From an uncultured Clostridia bacterium (GTDB lineage: Bacteria > Bacillota > Clostridia > Lachnospirales > Lachnospiraceae): a stretch of DNA of 12,199 nucleotides. Under the pieces are notes generated by a model. The model was not told where the DNA came from. It did not search any database and worked only from the letters and a program-made list of their open reading frames with translations. The stretch is from assembly GCA_946620335.1 (NCBI GenBank), contig CAMONF010000306.1, positions 1-12,199 on the forward strand. Direction: 5' to 3'. Numbering within the stretch: position 1 is the stretch's first letter; every line of letters starts with the position of its first letter. Position numbers and translations under genes: made by a program. This document shows positions 1 through 5,856 of the stretch, one piece after another.

Positions 1-1
1 G

Positions 2-127
2 GCAGGCGGATCAGTGGGGCTGTTCACGGTTCTCGGCACGGGATACGAAGATTCCAGGGCGCCGCTCGCGGTGCTGGGGATAAGCTTACTGGGGATCAGG
101 CACGGTTCCTTTTCCCTCTTTTCATAA
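2..127 (+). CDS. C-terminal end of a HAD-like hydrolase paralogue (cut by window edge)
   Basis: An open frame enters from the left edge and ends at TAA 125-127. Its residues AGGSVGLFTVLGTGYEDSR and the following APLAVLGIS closely match the last 28 residues of the complete HAD gene on the opposite strand at 221-1033 (AAGAFGLNTILFTGYEDAK, then AQLAELGIS). The matching DNA pairs position i with 309-i with no indel, at about four identical bases in five. Where the complete gene has its TGA stop, this copy has TTA (86-88), so translation runs about 13 codons further into the neighbouring palindromic repeat. This is therefore a paralogue or a fragment of one, lying tail to tail with its relative. 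Whether the upstream part is intact cannot be seen. The catalytic motifs would lie outside the window. Confidence 0.7.
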   Translation, partial: AGGSVGLFTVLGTGYEDSRAPLAVLGISLLGIRHGSFSLFS

Positions 128-221
128 AATGAAAAGTGGGAAAAGGATCCGTCCCTGATTCCCAGTTTCTCTCTTTCCCTTCTTTAAAAAGTGGGAAAAG
201 GAACCGTCCCTGATCCCCAGT
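88..221. repeat. Palindromic intergenic repeat, locus A (three units)
   Basis: There are three units of a roughly 35-bp sequence with core GGGACGGTTCCTTTTCCC. The forward unit is 88-124 (with a C for G at 101). Reverse units are 128-165 and 186-221. The forward unit and the first reverse unit form a long imperfect hairpin with only a few bases between them. The block fills the gap between two convergent HAD gene ends and starts directly at their stop codons. No protein is encoded in the element. The core resembles short repeats that I recall near REP-associated Y1 transposases in other bacteria, but no transposase is present here. Confidence 0.8.
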
Positions 222-1033
222 CAGCTTATCCCCAGCTCCGCGAGCTGCGCTTTGGCATCTTCGTATCCCGTGAAGAGAATCGTGTTCAGCCCGAATGCGC
301 CGGCTGCCTCAATGTTCCGCGGGTTGTCGTCGATGAAGACCGCGCGGGAGGGGTCGATCTGCCAGGTCCGGCAGAGGGTCTGGAAGATGGCCCGGTCGGG
401 CTTTATCTGGTGGACTTCAAAGGACCAGGTGGCGCCGTCCGTCCACTTGAGGAAGGGGAAGCTTCCGTTTTCCAGAAGAATCCGGTAGTTTCTTTCGGAC
501 CAGTTGGAGAGGATGTAGATCTTGTAGCCCTTGTCCTTGAGGCTCTTGACCCACTCCTCTGCATAAGGCATGGGAATGAGAGCCTTGTGGAGGTCATCCA
601 GAATCAGATGGATGCTCGCCTCATGCCCGGGATAGCGTGCGCAGAAGCTGTTCACGACCTCCTCGTAGGGCTTCATACCCCTGTCGAACTCGTCCCAGAT
701 ATCTGTAGAGAAGACATGCTTCTCGATGAAAGCCATATCTTTGGGGCTGATGCCGAGGGAGAGACCGTACTTCTGCCAGGGAAAGTCCACGAGGACATCC
801 CCGACGTCGAAGACAATGGTGTCGATTTTCTCCTGCCTGCGGCCGCTGAGGACCCGGGCGACCATGATGACGGCGTAGAGGAAGACCGGAATGATGAAGG
901 TGCAGGCCAGGGAGGCCCGGAACCAGATCTGAGCCGTCTCGCTGTGCCCGAAGGCTGAGATGAAGGTGATGATGTACATGGCCAGGAGGAGGACGACGCC
1001 TGTCATGGCCAGGATCTGTCTGAGCTTTTTCAT
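221..1033 (-). CDS. Membrane-anchored HAD-superfamily hydrolase
   Basis: This 270-residue protein has two predicted membrane segments (about 7-27 and 43-61) followed by a HAD domain of the YihX/epoxide-hydrolase-like type IA group. Motif I is FDVGDV with nucleophile D76; the usual second Asp is G78, as known for DxG subfamilies such as YihX. Motif II is LSN (S176), motif III lysine is K211 in IKPD, and motif IV is FIDDNP (D235, D236). A helical cap lies between motifs I and II. The family mostly cleaves phosphate from small molecules, and the substrate here is unknown. The membrane hairpin would place the catalytic domain in the cytoplasm. The start ATG at 1031-1033 follows AAAGGAGAG, and a promoter lies upstream on the same strand. 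The gene ends inside the inverted duplication, facing a paralogue. Confidence 0.85.
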   Translation of the reverse strand: MKKLRQILAMTGVVLLLAMYIITFISAFGHSETAQIWFRASLACTFIIPVFLYAVIMVARVLSGRRQEKIDTIVFDVGDVLVDFPWQKYGLSLGISPKDMAFIEKHVFSTDIWDEFDRGMKPYEEVVNSFCARYPGHEASIHLILDDLHKALIPMPYAEEWVKSLKDKGYKIYILSNWSERNYRILLENGSFPFLKWTDGATWSFEVHQIKPDRAIFQTLCRTWQIDPSRAVFIDDNPRNIEAAGAFGLNTILFTGYEDAKAQLAELGIS

Positions 1034-1089
1034 GTTCTCTCCTTTAAAAGAGTTTGTGCACCAAGGAAACGACCCCTTGGCTGTCTTCC

Positions 1090-1118
1090 ATCATACCCTG
1101 TTTGGAGCAGTATGTCGA
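1090..1118 (-). promoter_or_regulatory. Sigma-A promoter of the HAD gene
   Basis: On the minus strand, TCGACA (1113-1118) is followed after 17 bp by TATGAT (1090-1095), each matching five of six consensus bases. Transcription would start near 1083 and give a leader of about 50 nt. That leader includes a small CCAAGG/CCTTGG hairpin (about 1061-1080). It is divergent from the promoter of the SEC-C gene. Confidence 0.6.
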
Positions 1119-1183
1119 GGAGATTCTGCCCCTCAAGGCCAGGCAGAAAGAAGGCCGGCGCGGTCAAAGCGCAAGCTTCGTCC

Positions 1184-1212
1184 TTGTCAAGGTCACCCTG
1201 CTGTGCTATAAT
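1184..1212 (+). promoter_or_regulatory. Strong sigma-A promoter of the SEC-C gene
   Basis: TTGTCA (1184-1189) and a perfect TATAAT (1207-1212) are separated by exactly 17 bp. Transcription should start near 1219, leaving a leader of about 130 nt before the ATG at 1351. The 317-bp gap 1034-1350 holds only this promoter, the divergent HAD promoter and the leader. Short open frames across it lack ribosome binding sites or overlap the promoter. Confidence 0.75.
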
Positions 1213-1239
1213 CTTAGCTTGAGCTGTAAAAAAAAGAAA

Positions 1240-1310
1240 CACGAAGGTTCGTGCCGGGGCAGCGTCTCTCAAAGCATTTCCGGAGAGGATAGGCGGTATC
1301 GAATCCCGGC
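1240..1310 (+). ncRNA. Candidate structured 5' leader of the SEC-C gene
   Basis: Three helices can be drawn in the transcript. A hairpin CACGA-AGGT-TCGTG spans 1240-1253. An outer helix pairs GCCGGG (1253-1258) with CCCGGC (1305-1310). Inside it, CTCTC (1266-1270) pairs with GAGAG (1283-1287). No intrinsic terminator follows, and the ribosome binding site (GGAG, 1341-1344) lies about 30 nt downstream. I do not recognise a known riboswitch. It may be a translation or stability element, or chance pairing in GC-rich sequence. Confidence 0.3.
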
Positions 1311-1350
1311 AACGGCCGTTTGAACAGAAGAAAACATCAGGAGAAGAATC

Positions 1351-1911
1351 ATGGCAAACAATATGAATGAAAATGAAGCCCTGAACGATGAGCTCAAGGT
1401 AGACAAGCACTCCCTGCTGGGTCAGTGGCGCGCCAAGGCCTACGATCAGAAGGCCAACAAGGGTGACCTGCAGCGCTTCTGGGAGCAGTATTTCCTCATT
1501 GAAAAGGGTATCTACGAGCAGCTGCTTTCCAACCCGGATGAAGTGGTCACCGGCACCGTCGCTGAACTGGCCGAAAAGTATGAAATCCCGGTGGAGACCA
1601 TGGTCGGCTTCCTCGACGGAATCAACGATTCCCTGAAGGAGAAGAACCCCATCGAGACCATGACCGAGGACACCGTCGTGAACCTTGGCTTCGACAAGCC
1701 CCTGCTCTACAAGAACATGGTGGACGCCAAGGCTGACTGGCTGTATGAGCTTCCCCAGTGGGATGCCATCTTCTCCAAGGAGGAGCAGCACGACCTTTAC
1801 CTGGAGCAGAAGAAGTCCGGCACGATCATCAAGCCCAAGAAGGTCGGCCGTAACGATCCTTGCCCCTGCGGTTCCGGTAAGAAGTACAAGTACTGCCACG
1901 GCCGCGCCTGA
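1351..1911 (+). CDS. SEC-C metal-binding motif protein
   Basis: This 186-residue soluble protein ends in a SEC-C motif, GRNDPCPCGSGKKYKYCHG, with zinc ligands C171, C173, C182 and H183. The same motif closes SecA in many bacteria and also occurs on unrelated small proteins, where it binds zinc and can mediate contacts with SecB-like or ribosomal partners. The N-terminal 160 residues are mostly helical and charged, with no membrane segment. They resemble clostridial SEC-C proteins of unknown role that I recall, but I cannot assign a function. The start follows CAGGAGAAGAATC with good spacing. The gene has its own strong promoter and about 130 nt of leader. It converges with the lipoprotein gene, and a perfect inverted repeat lies just past the stop. 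Confidence 0.85.
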   Translation: MANNMNENEALNDELKVDKHSLLGQWRAKAYDQKANKGDLQRFWEQYFLIEKGIYEQLLSNPDEVVTGTVAELAEKYEIPVETMVGFLDGINDSLKEKNPIETMTEDTVVNLGFDKPLLYKNMVDAKADWLYELPQWDAIFSKEEQHDLYLEQKKSGTIIKPKKVGRNDPCPCGSGKKYKYCHGRA

Positions 1912-1917
1912 AAAAAG

Positions 1918-2051
1918 AGGGAATCAGGGACAGTTCCTTTTCCCACTTTTTGAAGAAGCAAAAGAGAGAAACTGGGAATCAGGGACGGTTCCTTTTCCCA
2001 CTTTTCAAAAAATGAAAAGTGGGAAAAGGAACCGTCCCTGATTCCCAGTTT
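1918..2051. repeat. Palindromic intergenic repeat, locus B (three units)
   Basis: There are two forward units (1918-1953 and 1969-2007) and one reverse unit (2013-2051) of the same family as at 88-221, sharing the core GGGACGGTTCCTTTTCCC. The first unit has CAGTTCC in place of CGGTTCC. The block starts a few bases after the SEC-C stop codon and ends a few bases before the lipoprotein stop codon, so it fills the whole gap between two convergent genes. The second and third units are perfect complements. Confidence 0.9.
1969..2051. terminator. Perfect 39-bp inverted repeat, likely bidirectional terminator
   Basis: Positions 1969-2007 are an exact reverse complement of 2013-2051 with a five-base A loop (2008-2012). 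In RNA from either strand this would be a very long hairpin. The plus-strand transcript then continues TTTCTT, a short U-rich tail, and the minus-strand transcript continues into A/G-rich sequence. It lies between convergent stop codons (1911 and 2056). The terminator function is inferred from position and structure. Confidence 0.55.
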
Positions 2052-2055
2052 TTCT

Positions 2056-2886
2056 TCACAGCCCCTTTAGCCTGATTTCCCAGCCGGCTGTGGTGTTGTC
2101 ATTTACATCGGTATAGATCAGACGGACGCTTTCAGCGCCGTGGGACAGGTAATACTTGACGGTGAAGGACCGGGTATCGCCGACTTCGGCCGGTGTGAGG
2201 GTAGCCAGAGAAGGGTTATCTTCCGCAACTGTCTGGAGAATGAGGCCGGTCTCATCGGTCAGGGTCAGGTTCAGGGTATCGATGAGGATGGCGGAGCTGA
2301 CGGCCTCGTTGGTGTAGGAGAAGGAGATTTCCAGGCAGGAAAGACCGTCCTTCTCAACCGTTTTGGCGGATGTGAGATCGATGGTGTAGCGGCCTTTGGC
2401 GCTCTCCACGGTAATCGGGTCAGAGGGATAAGCATTCAGCGAAAGGTCATCGGAGGCTTCGTAGACACCGCCTGCCGTATTTCCGGCACCTTCGCCGGTG
2501 CCATCCGATCCGTCGGAGACGGTGGGCTCCATATCTCCGCTCAGGTAGTCCGGGAGTTCATCGTCAAGCTCGTCGGGATCCTGGATGGAAGCGTTGTCAT
2601 CGCCGGCATCCTCCATCGGCTCTGTCAGGGCAGGATCCTCCGCATCGGGATCTTCATCGTCCGACGGATCTGCCTCTTCGGGACCCTGATCCGGGTCGTC
2701 CTCCTCTGCCTCTGCTGCCGATGAATCCTCTTGCCTGGTCGTGTCGGCGGCGTCGGCGGCTTCCTCCGCGTCAGCGGGCGCTTCAGTGGGAACAGGATCT
2801 GTGGTGGGAGTATCTTCGGCTTTGCGACCGCAGGCGGCGAGGAGCAGGGAAGCGGTCAGGAGTGTTATGAGGAGCTTTGCTTTCAT
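2056..2886 (-). CDS. Acidic-linker lipoprotein of unknown function
   Basis: This 276-residue precursor has a lipoprotein signal: a short basic start, a hydrophobic core and the lipobox LLAAC with lipidated C19. After cleavage it would be anchored on the outer face of the membrane. Residues about 22-125 are low-complexity, rich in Asp, Glu, Ala and Pro, and probably an extended spacer across the cell wall. Residues about 140-276 look like a beta-sandwich of immunoglobulin type, with alternating hydrophobic strands (YTIDLTSAKTV, LEISFSYTNE, SFTVKYYLS). I do not recognise the family with confidence; related extracellular domains occur in clostridial lipoproteins. No catalytic motif is visible. 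The start has AAAGGAT upstream. The gene converges with the SEC-C gene, and its stop lies five bases from the repeat. Confidence 0.85.
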   Translation of the reverse strand: MKAKLLITLLTASLLLAACGRKAEDTPTTDPVPTEAPADAEEAADAADTTRQEDSSAAEAEEDDPDQGPEEADPSDDEDPDAEDPALTEPMEDAGDDNASIQDPDELDDELPDYLSGDMEPTVSDGSDGTGEGAGNTAGGVYEASDDLSLNAYPSDPITVESAKGRYTIDLTSAKTVEKDGLSCLEISFSYTNEAVSSAILIDTLNLTLTDETGLILQTVAEDNPSLATLTPAEVGDTRSFTVKYYLSHGAESVRLIYTDVNDNTTAGWEIRLKGL

Positions 2887-2989
2887 TTTTTATCCTTTCT
2901 GCTTGAAATGCGAATATGAAGTCAATATAATACAGGGAGCGCGTTCTTTGGACTGCGCACGGTTGTCATTTTTAAAAACCGATAGGTGC

Positions 2990-2998
2990 AGTATACCA
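2990..2998 (-). promoter_or_regulatory. Possible extended -10 promoter of the lipoprotein gene
   Basis: The minus strand reads TGGTATACT, an extended -10 box (TGnTATAcT), with no convincing -35 element upstream. It would start transcription near 2983 and leave about 97 nt before the ATG. A second AT-rich TATTAT closer to the gene also lacks a -35, so this assignment is weak. Confidence 0.35.
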
Positions 2999-3067
2999 CA
3001 AGTGGCCATAAAGAAAAACCCGGTTCGGTCAGAAGCGGGGAAAGTTAAGAGAAATTTAAAAAACTGC

Positions 3068-3096
3068 TTGACGGGCTTCAAGGGGCGTGGTATCTT
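3068..3096 (+). promoter_or_regulatory. Promoter of the infC-rpmI-rplT operon
   Basis: TTGACG (3068-3073), a 17-bp spacer and TATCTT (3091-3096) give a good sigma-A promoter. The transcript would start near 3103 and carry a leader of about 200 nt that contains the attenuator described in the next entries. Confidence 0.7.
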
Positions 3097-3102
3097 AATA
3101 GA

Positions 3103-3302
3103 GTTGAAAAACAAGCAGAGTATCCGCTCTCACCCCGGCACGACGTGACCGGGCGTTCATAACGATAAAGACAGGCGTCTTTTTGTTGTGTGAGCGGGCA
3201 TGCTGTGTCCGTTCTTTTTTATGGTCCGGAGAGATCCGGCCATGTAAGGAGCAGGTTACTTCTTGTGAACATCGTAATTCTTTCATAAGGGAGGGTAGTG
3301 AG
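3103..3302 (+). promoter_or_regulatory. infC operon leader, L20-type transcription attenuator
   Basis: The leader can fold in two exclusive ways. In one, CCGCTCTCAC (3124-3133) pairs with GTGTGAGCGG (3188-3197), nine of ten pairs, enclosing two local hairpins: CCCGG/CCGGG at 3134-3153 and AAAGAC/GTCTTT at 3167-3182. In the other, GAGCGGGCA (3192-3200) forms a terminator hairpin with 3206-3214. The segment GAGCGG belongs to both, so the long-range helix acts as an anti-terminator. A further hairpin with a GAGA tetraloop lies at 3221-3243, before the ribosome binding site. In Bacillus subtilis, ribosomal protein L20 is known to control this operon by premature termination in the infC leader. 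The same logic is visible here; the ligand is inferred. Confidence 0.7.
3192..3220 (+). terminator. Leader terminator of the infC operon
   Basis: The stem GAGCGGGCA (3192-3200) pairs with TGTCCGTTC (3206-3214) with two G-U pairs and a five-base loop, directly followed by TTTTTT (3215-3220). This is a standard intrinsic terminator placed about 80 bases before the infC start. Its left arm competes with the anti-terminator helix of the leader. Confidence 0.7.
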
Positions 3303-3809
3303 ATTAGCGATTTAATGATTAACGAGCAGATCAGAGACCGTGAAGTCAGACTGATCGGCACCAATGGTGAACAGCTTGGCATCATGCCGGCAAGACAGGC
3401 TCAGGCCCTTGCGGATGAGGCAGGACTCGATCTGGTCAAGATCGCGCCCAAGGCCATCCCGCCCGTCTGCAAAATTATCGATTACGGTAAGTTCAGATAC
3501 GAGCAGGAACGCAAGGAGAAGGAAGCCAGAAAGAAGCAGAAGATAGTCGAGATCAAGGAAGTCCGGATGTCTCCCAATATCGACACCAACGATCTGAACA
3601 CCAAGATTGCCGCCGCTCGAAAATTCATCGAGAAAGGTAACAAGGTGAAAGTCAGCATTCGTTTCCGCGGACGCGAGATGGCCCACACAGCGGCTTCCCG
3701 CCCCATGATGGATGATTTTGCCGCTCAGCTTTCCGATATCGCAGTCGTAGACAAGCCACCCAAGATGGAAGGTCGTTTCATGACGATGTTCCTGGGAGAG
3801 AAAAAATAA
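3303..3809 (+). CDS. infC: Translation initiation factor IF-3, AUU start
   Basis: IF3 binds the 30S subunit, checks the start codon and initiator tRNA, and blocks early joining of the 50S subunit. The 168-residue product has the IF3 N-domain (INEQIRDREVRLIGTNGEQLG), the PPVCKIIDYGKFRYEQ signature, a lysine-rich linker and the C-domain ending in GRFMTMFLGEKK. I choose ATT at 3303 as start because AAGGGAGGG (3287-3295) lies 7 bases before it. The ATG at 3315 is about 19 bases away, and upstream in-frame ATGs lie within the attenuator. Non-standard AUU starts in infC are known from Escherichia coli and other bacteria and let IF3 repress its own translation. The gene is first in the operon with rpmI 19 bases downstream. 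Confidence 0.93.
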   Translation: MSDLMINEQIRDREVRLIGTNGEQLGIMPARQAQALADEAGLDLVKIAPKAIPPVCKIIDYGKFRYEQERKEKEARKKQKIVEIKEVRMSPNIDTNDLNTKIAAARKFIEKGNKVKVSIRFRGREMAHTAASRPMMDDFAAQLSDIAVVDKPPKMEGRFMTMFLGEKK

Positions 3810-3828
3810 CAGAGAGGAGATTACTGAC

Positions 3829-4026
3829 ATGCCCAAGATGAAAACAAAGAGAGCTGCCGCCAAGCGCTTTCATACAACTGGTTCCGGAAAGCTCAAGAGA
3901 ATGAAAGCCTACAAGAGCCATATCCTGACCAAGAAGACCACCAAGACGAAGAGAAACCTTCGCAAGGCTACCATCACTGTCGCAGCCAACGCCAAGGTCA
4001 TGAAGAAGCTTCTGCCGTACGAATAA
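3829..4026 (+). CDS. rpmI: Ribosomal protein L35 (bL35)
   Basis: This 65-residue, very basic protein has the L35 start PKMKTKRAAAKRF and the typical HILTKKTTKTKRNLRK segment. It is a small protein of the large ribosomal subunit, in contact with 23S rRNA. GAGGAG lies upstream at good spacing. It sits between infC and rplT, the order conserved across bacteria, and is presumably translated from the same attenuated transcript. Confidence 0.97.
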   Translation: MPKMKTKRAAAKRFHTTGSGKLKRMKAYKSHILTKKTTKTKRNLRKATITVAANAKVMKKLLPYE

Positions 4027-4049
4027 GGATTGAATGGGAGGATAGATAA

Positions 4050-4406
4050 ATGGCAAGAATCAAAGGCGGTTTAAACGCCAGAAAAAAGCATAATCGCGTC
4101 CTGAAGCTCGCTAAGGGCTACTACGGCGCAAGGTCCAAGCAGTACAGAATCGCCAAGCAGTCTGTTATGCGCGCTCTGAACGCTCAGTTCGCCGGCCGCA
4201 AGCAGAGGAAGAGAGACATGAGAAGGCTCTGGATCGCCCGTATCAACGCCGCAGCCAGGATCAACGGCCTTTCCTACAGCCGCTTTATGTACGGCCTCAA
4301 GCTCGCTGAGATCGACATCAACCGCAAGATGCTCTCTGAGATGGCTGTCAACGATGCAGCCGGCTTCGCGACCCTCGCTGAGATCGCCAAGAGCAAGCTC
4401 GCCTGA
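4050..4406 (+). CDS. rplT: Ribosomal protein L20 (bL20)
   Basis: This 118-residue basic protein matches L20 over its full usual length: ARIKGGLNARKKHNRVLKLA at the start, then KGYYGARSKQYRIAKQ and RDMRRLWIARINAAAR. L20 is needed early in assembly of the large subunit and binds 23S rRNA. In Gram-positive and Gram-negative bacteria it also represses this operon by binding its mRNA, which fits the attenuator upstream of infC. GGGAGG precedes the ATG. It is the last gene of the operon, with a clear terminator 21 bases after the stop. Confidence 0.97.
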   Translation: MARIKGGLNARKKHNRVLKLAKGYYGARSKQYRIAKQSVMRALNAQFAGRKQRKRDMRRLWIARINAAARINGLSYSRFMYGLKLAEIDINRKMLSEMAVNDAAGFATLAEIAKSKLA

Positions 4407-4427
4407 GCAATATAACCGGAATGACCG

Positions 4428-4460
4428 AAAACGTGCCTTTGCAAAGAGGCACGTTTTCTT
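4428..4460 (+). terminator. Terminator of the infC-rpmI-rplT operon
   Basis: AAAACGTGCCT (4428-4438) pairs perfectly over 11 bp with AGGCACGTTTT (4447-4457) across an eight-base loop, followed by CTT. It closes the operon 21 bases after rplT. Confidence 0.9.
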
Positions 4461-4468
4461 AGTATAAG
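4439..4468 (+). promoter_or_regulatory. Possible rarA promoter overlapping the terminator
   Basis: TTGCAA (4439-4444) and TATAAG (4463-4468) are 18 bp apart. If used, the -35 box lies in the loop of the rplT terminator. The transcript would begin with a small AGAGGC/GCCTCT hairpin (4480-4494) before the rarA ribosome binding site. The boxes are weak, and read-through from rplT is the alternative. Confidence 0.4.
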
Positions 4469-4533
4469 CCATATGGGACAGAGGCCCTGCCTCTATCCTG
4501 CAGCATCCAGGTGAAGCATTTTCAGGAGATATT

Positions 4534-5856
4534 ATGGACCTTTTCGATTACATGAAGGAAAAAAATCTGGAGAGGACCTCCCCGCTGGCCAGCCGCCTCC
4601 GTCCCAGAACTCTCGACGAGGTGGTGGGGCAGCAGCACATCATCGGGCGCGGCAAGCTCCTCTATCGGGCCATCAAGGCGGACAAGCTCTCCTCCGTCAT
4701 TTTCTACGGTCCTCCGGGCACCGGCAAGACTACTCTGGCCCAGGTCATCGCCAACACCACCAACGCCATTTTCCGGCAGCTCAACGCCACCACATCCGGC
4801 AAAAAGGACATGGAGACAGTGGTAAATGAAGCCAAGGAAGCGCTCGGCGGCTTCGGCCGCCGGACCATCCTCTTCATCGATGAGATCCACCGCTTCAACA
4901 AGTCCCAGCAGGATTACCTCCTGCCCTTTGTGGAGGACGGAACCATTGTCCTCATCGGCGCCACGACGGAGAACCCCTACTTTGAGGTCAATTCGGCCCT
5001 CCTGTCCAGGTCCACGATCTTCGAGCTTCATCCCCTGACCAAGGAAGATGTCGGCATTTTACTTGACCGGGCTGTGACTGACCGGGACAGAGGCCTCGGG
5101 GCCATGCATGTAAAGCTCCTGCCGGAAGCCAGGAATTTCCTGGCCGATATCGCGGGCGGGGATGCCCGCGCCGCCCTCAACGCCATCGAGCTGGCGGCTA
5201 TGACCACAGAGCCGGACGCTCTCGGCAATATCGTTGTGGATCTCGAGACCGCATCGGAGTGCATCCAGAAGCGGGCGGTCCATTACGACCAGGCCGGCGA
5301 CCAGCACTACGACACCATCTCCGCTTTCATCAAGAGCATGCGGGGCTCCGACCCGGACGCGGCAGTTTACTATCTGGCCAAGATGCTTGCCGCGGGAGAA
5401 GACATCAAGTTCATCGCCCGCCGCATCATGATCTGCGCCTCCGAGGACGTGGGAAATGCAGACCCGCAGGCCCTCGTAGTCGCAGTAGCCGCCTGCCAGA
5501 GCGTGGAGCGGATCGGCCTTCCGGAGGCCCGGATTCCCCTGGCCCAGGCCGCCATCTATGTGGCCTGCGCCCCCAAGAGCAACGCAGCCTACGGAGCTGT
5601 CAATGCTGCCCTGGACATTGTGGGCAAGGTCAGGACATCCGTGCCCGGACATCTGAAGAATATCCATGCCAACGGGGCGGGTGAGGCTCCCCAGGCCGTG
5701 GGGTATAAGTATGCCCACGACTATCCTAATCATTATGTGAAGCAGCAGTATCTGCCGGATGAGATCGTGGGGACTCATTTCTATGAGCCCACGGAGATCG
5801 GGTACGAAGCCACCATCAAGGAGTATTTGGACAGGATCAGGGCTGAGGCGGAGTAA
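4534..5856 (+). CDS. rarA: Replication-associated recombination protein A (MgsA/RarA ATPase)
   Basis: RarA is a tetrameric clamp-loader-like AAA+ ATPase that acts at stalled replication forks and single-stranded DNA ends. The 440-residue product has Walker A GPPGTGKTT (59-67), Walker B ILFIDE (112-117) followed by IHRFNKSQQD, sensor 1 IGATTENP (141-148) and an arginine finger at SRS (R159). It ends in the helical tetramerisation region typical of MgsA (about 270-440), including VPGHLKNIHANG and the GYKYAHDYPNHYVKQQYLP signature. The length is normal for the family. AGGAG lies just before the ATG. The stop is followed directly by a unit of the palindromic repeat, and the next gene is convergent. 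The gene is likely a single transcription unit. Confidence 0.96.
   Translation: MDLFDYMKEKNLERTSPLASRLRPRTLDEVVGQQHIIGRGKLLYRAIKADKLSSVIFYGPPGTGKTTLAQVIANTTNAIFRQLNATTSGKKDMETVVNEAKEALGGFGRRTILFIDEIHRFNKSQQDYLLPFVEDGTIVLIGATTENPYFEVNSALLSRSTIFELHPLTKEDVGILLDRAVTDRDRGLGAMHVKLLPEARNFLADIAGGDARAALNAIELAAMTTEPDALGNIVVDLETASECIQKRAVHYDQAGDQHYDTISAFIKSMRGSDPDAAVYYLAKMLAAGEDIKFIARRIMICASEDVGNADPQALVVAVAACQSVERIGLPEARIPLAQAAIYVACAPKSNAAYGAVNAALDIVGKVRTSVPGHLKNIHANGAGEAPQAVGYKYAHDYPNHYVKQQYLPDEIVGTHFYEPTEIGYEATIKEYLDRIRAEAE

Larger units (their letters stand above)
1..308. repeat. Imperfect inverted duplication of a HAD gene 3' end (arms 1-122 and 187-308)
   Basis: The left arm 1-122 is the reverse complement of 187-308 with no gaps. 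I count roughly 16 mismatches in the first 87 bases (coding part) and only about two in the next 34 (repeat part). The arms contain the last codons of two convergent HAD genes plus one unit each of the GGGACGGTTCC repeat. The spacer holds a further repeat unit (about 128-165). The likely origin is an inverted gene duplication that carried the downstream repeat with it, or recombination between inverted repeat copies; this is inference. Confidence 0.75.

Noticed and set aside
88..221. CRISPR-like array of repeats
   Set aside because: Units occur in both orientations, are separated by irregular short gaps rather than uniform spacers, and no cas gene is near.
191..958. 255-residue open frame antisense to the HAD gene
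   Set aside because: It lies wholly opposite a gene with clear HAD motifs, starts inside the repeat, has no ribosome binding site and shows no recognisable domain. GC-rich codon use creates such shadows.
1054..1323. 89-residue frame in the gap before the SEC-C gene
   Set aside because: It contains the promoter of the SEC-C gene and poly-lysine from an A tract, with no ribosome binding site.
1030..1899. 289-residue open frame antisense to the SEC-C gene
   Set aside because: The opposite strand has a strong promoter, ribosome binding site and a canonical SEC-C motif; the antisense frame resembles no family.
3183..3302. 40-residue N-terminal extension of IF3
   Set aside because: It is encoded by the attenuator and terminator region, is unlike IF3, and has no ribosome binding site.
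5059..5778. 239-residue open frame antisense to rarA
   Set aside because: It overlaps conserved RarA sequence, and no start signal or motif is seen.
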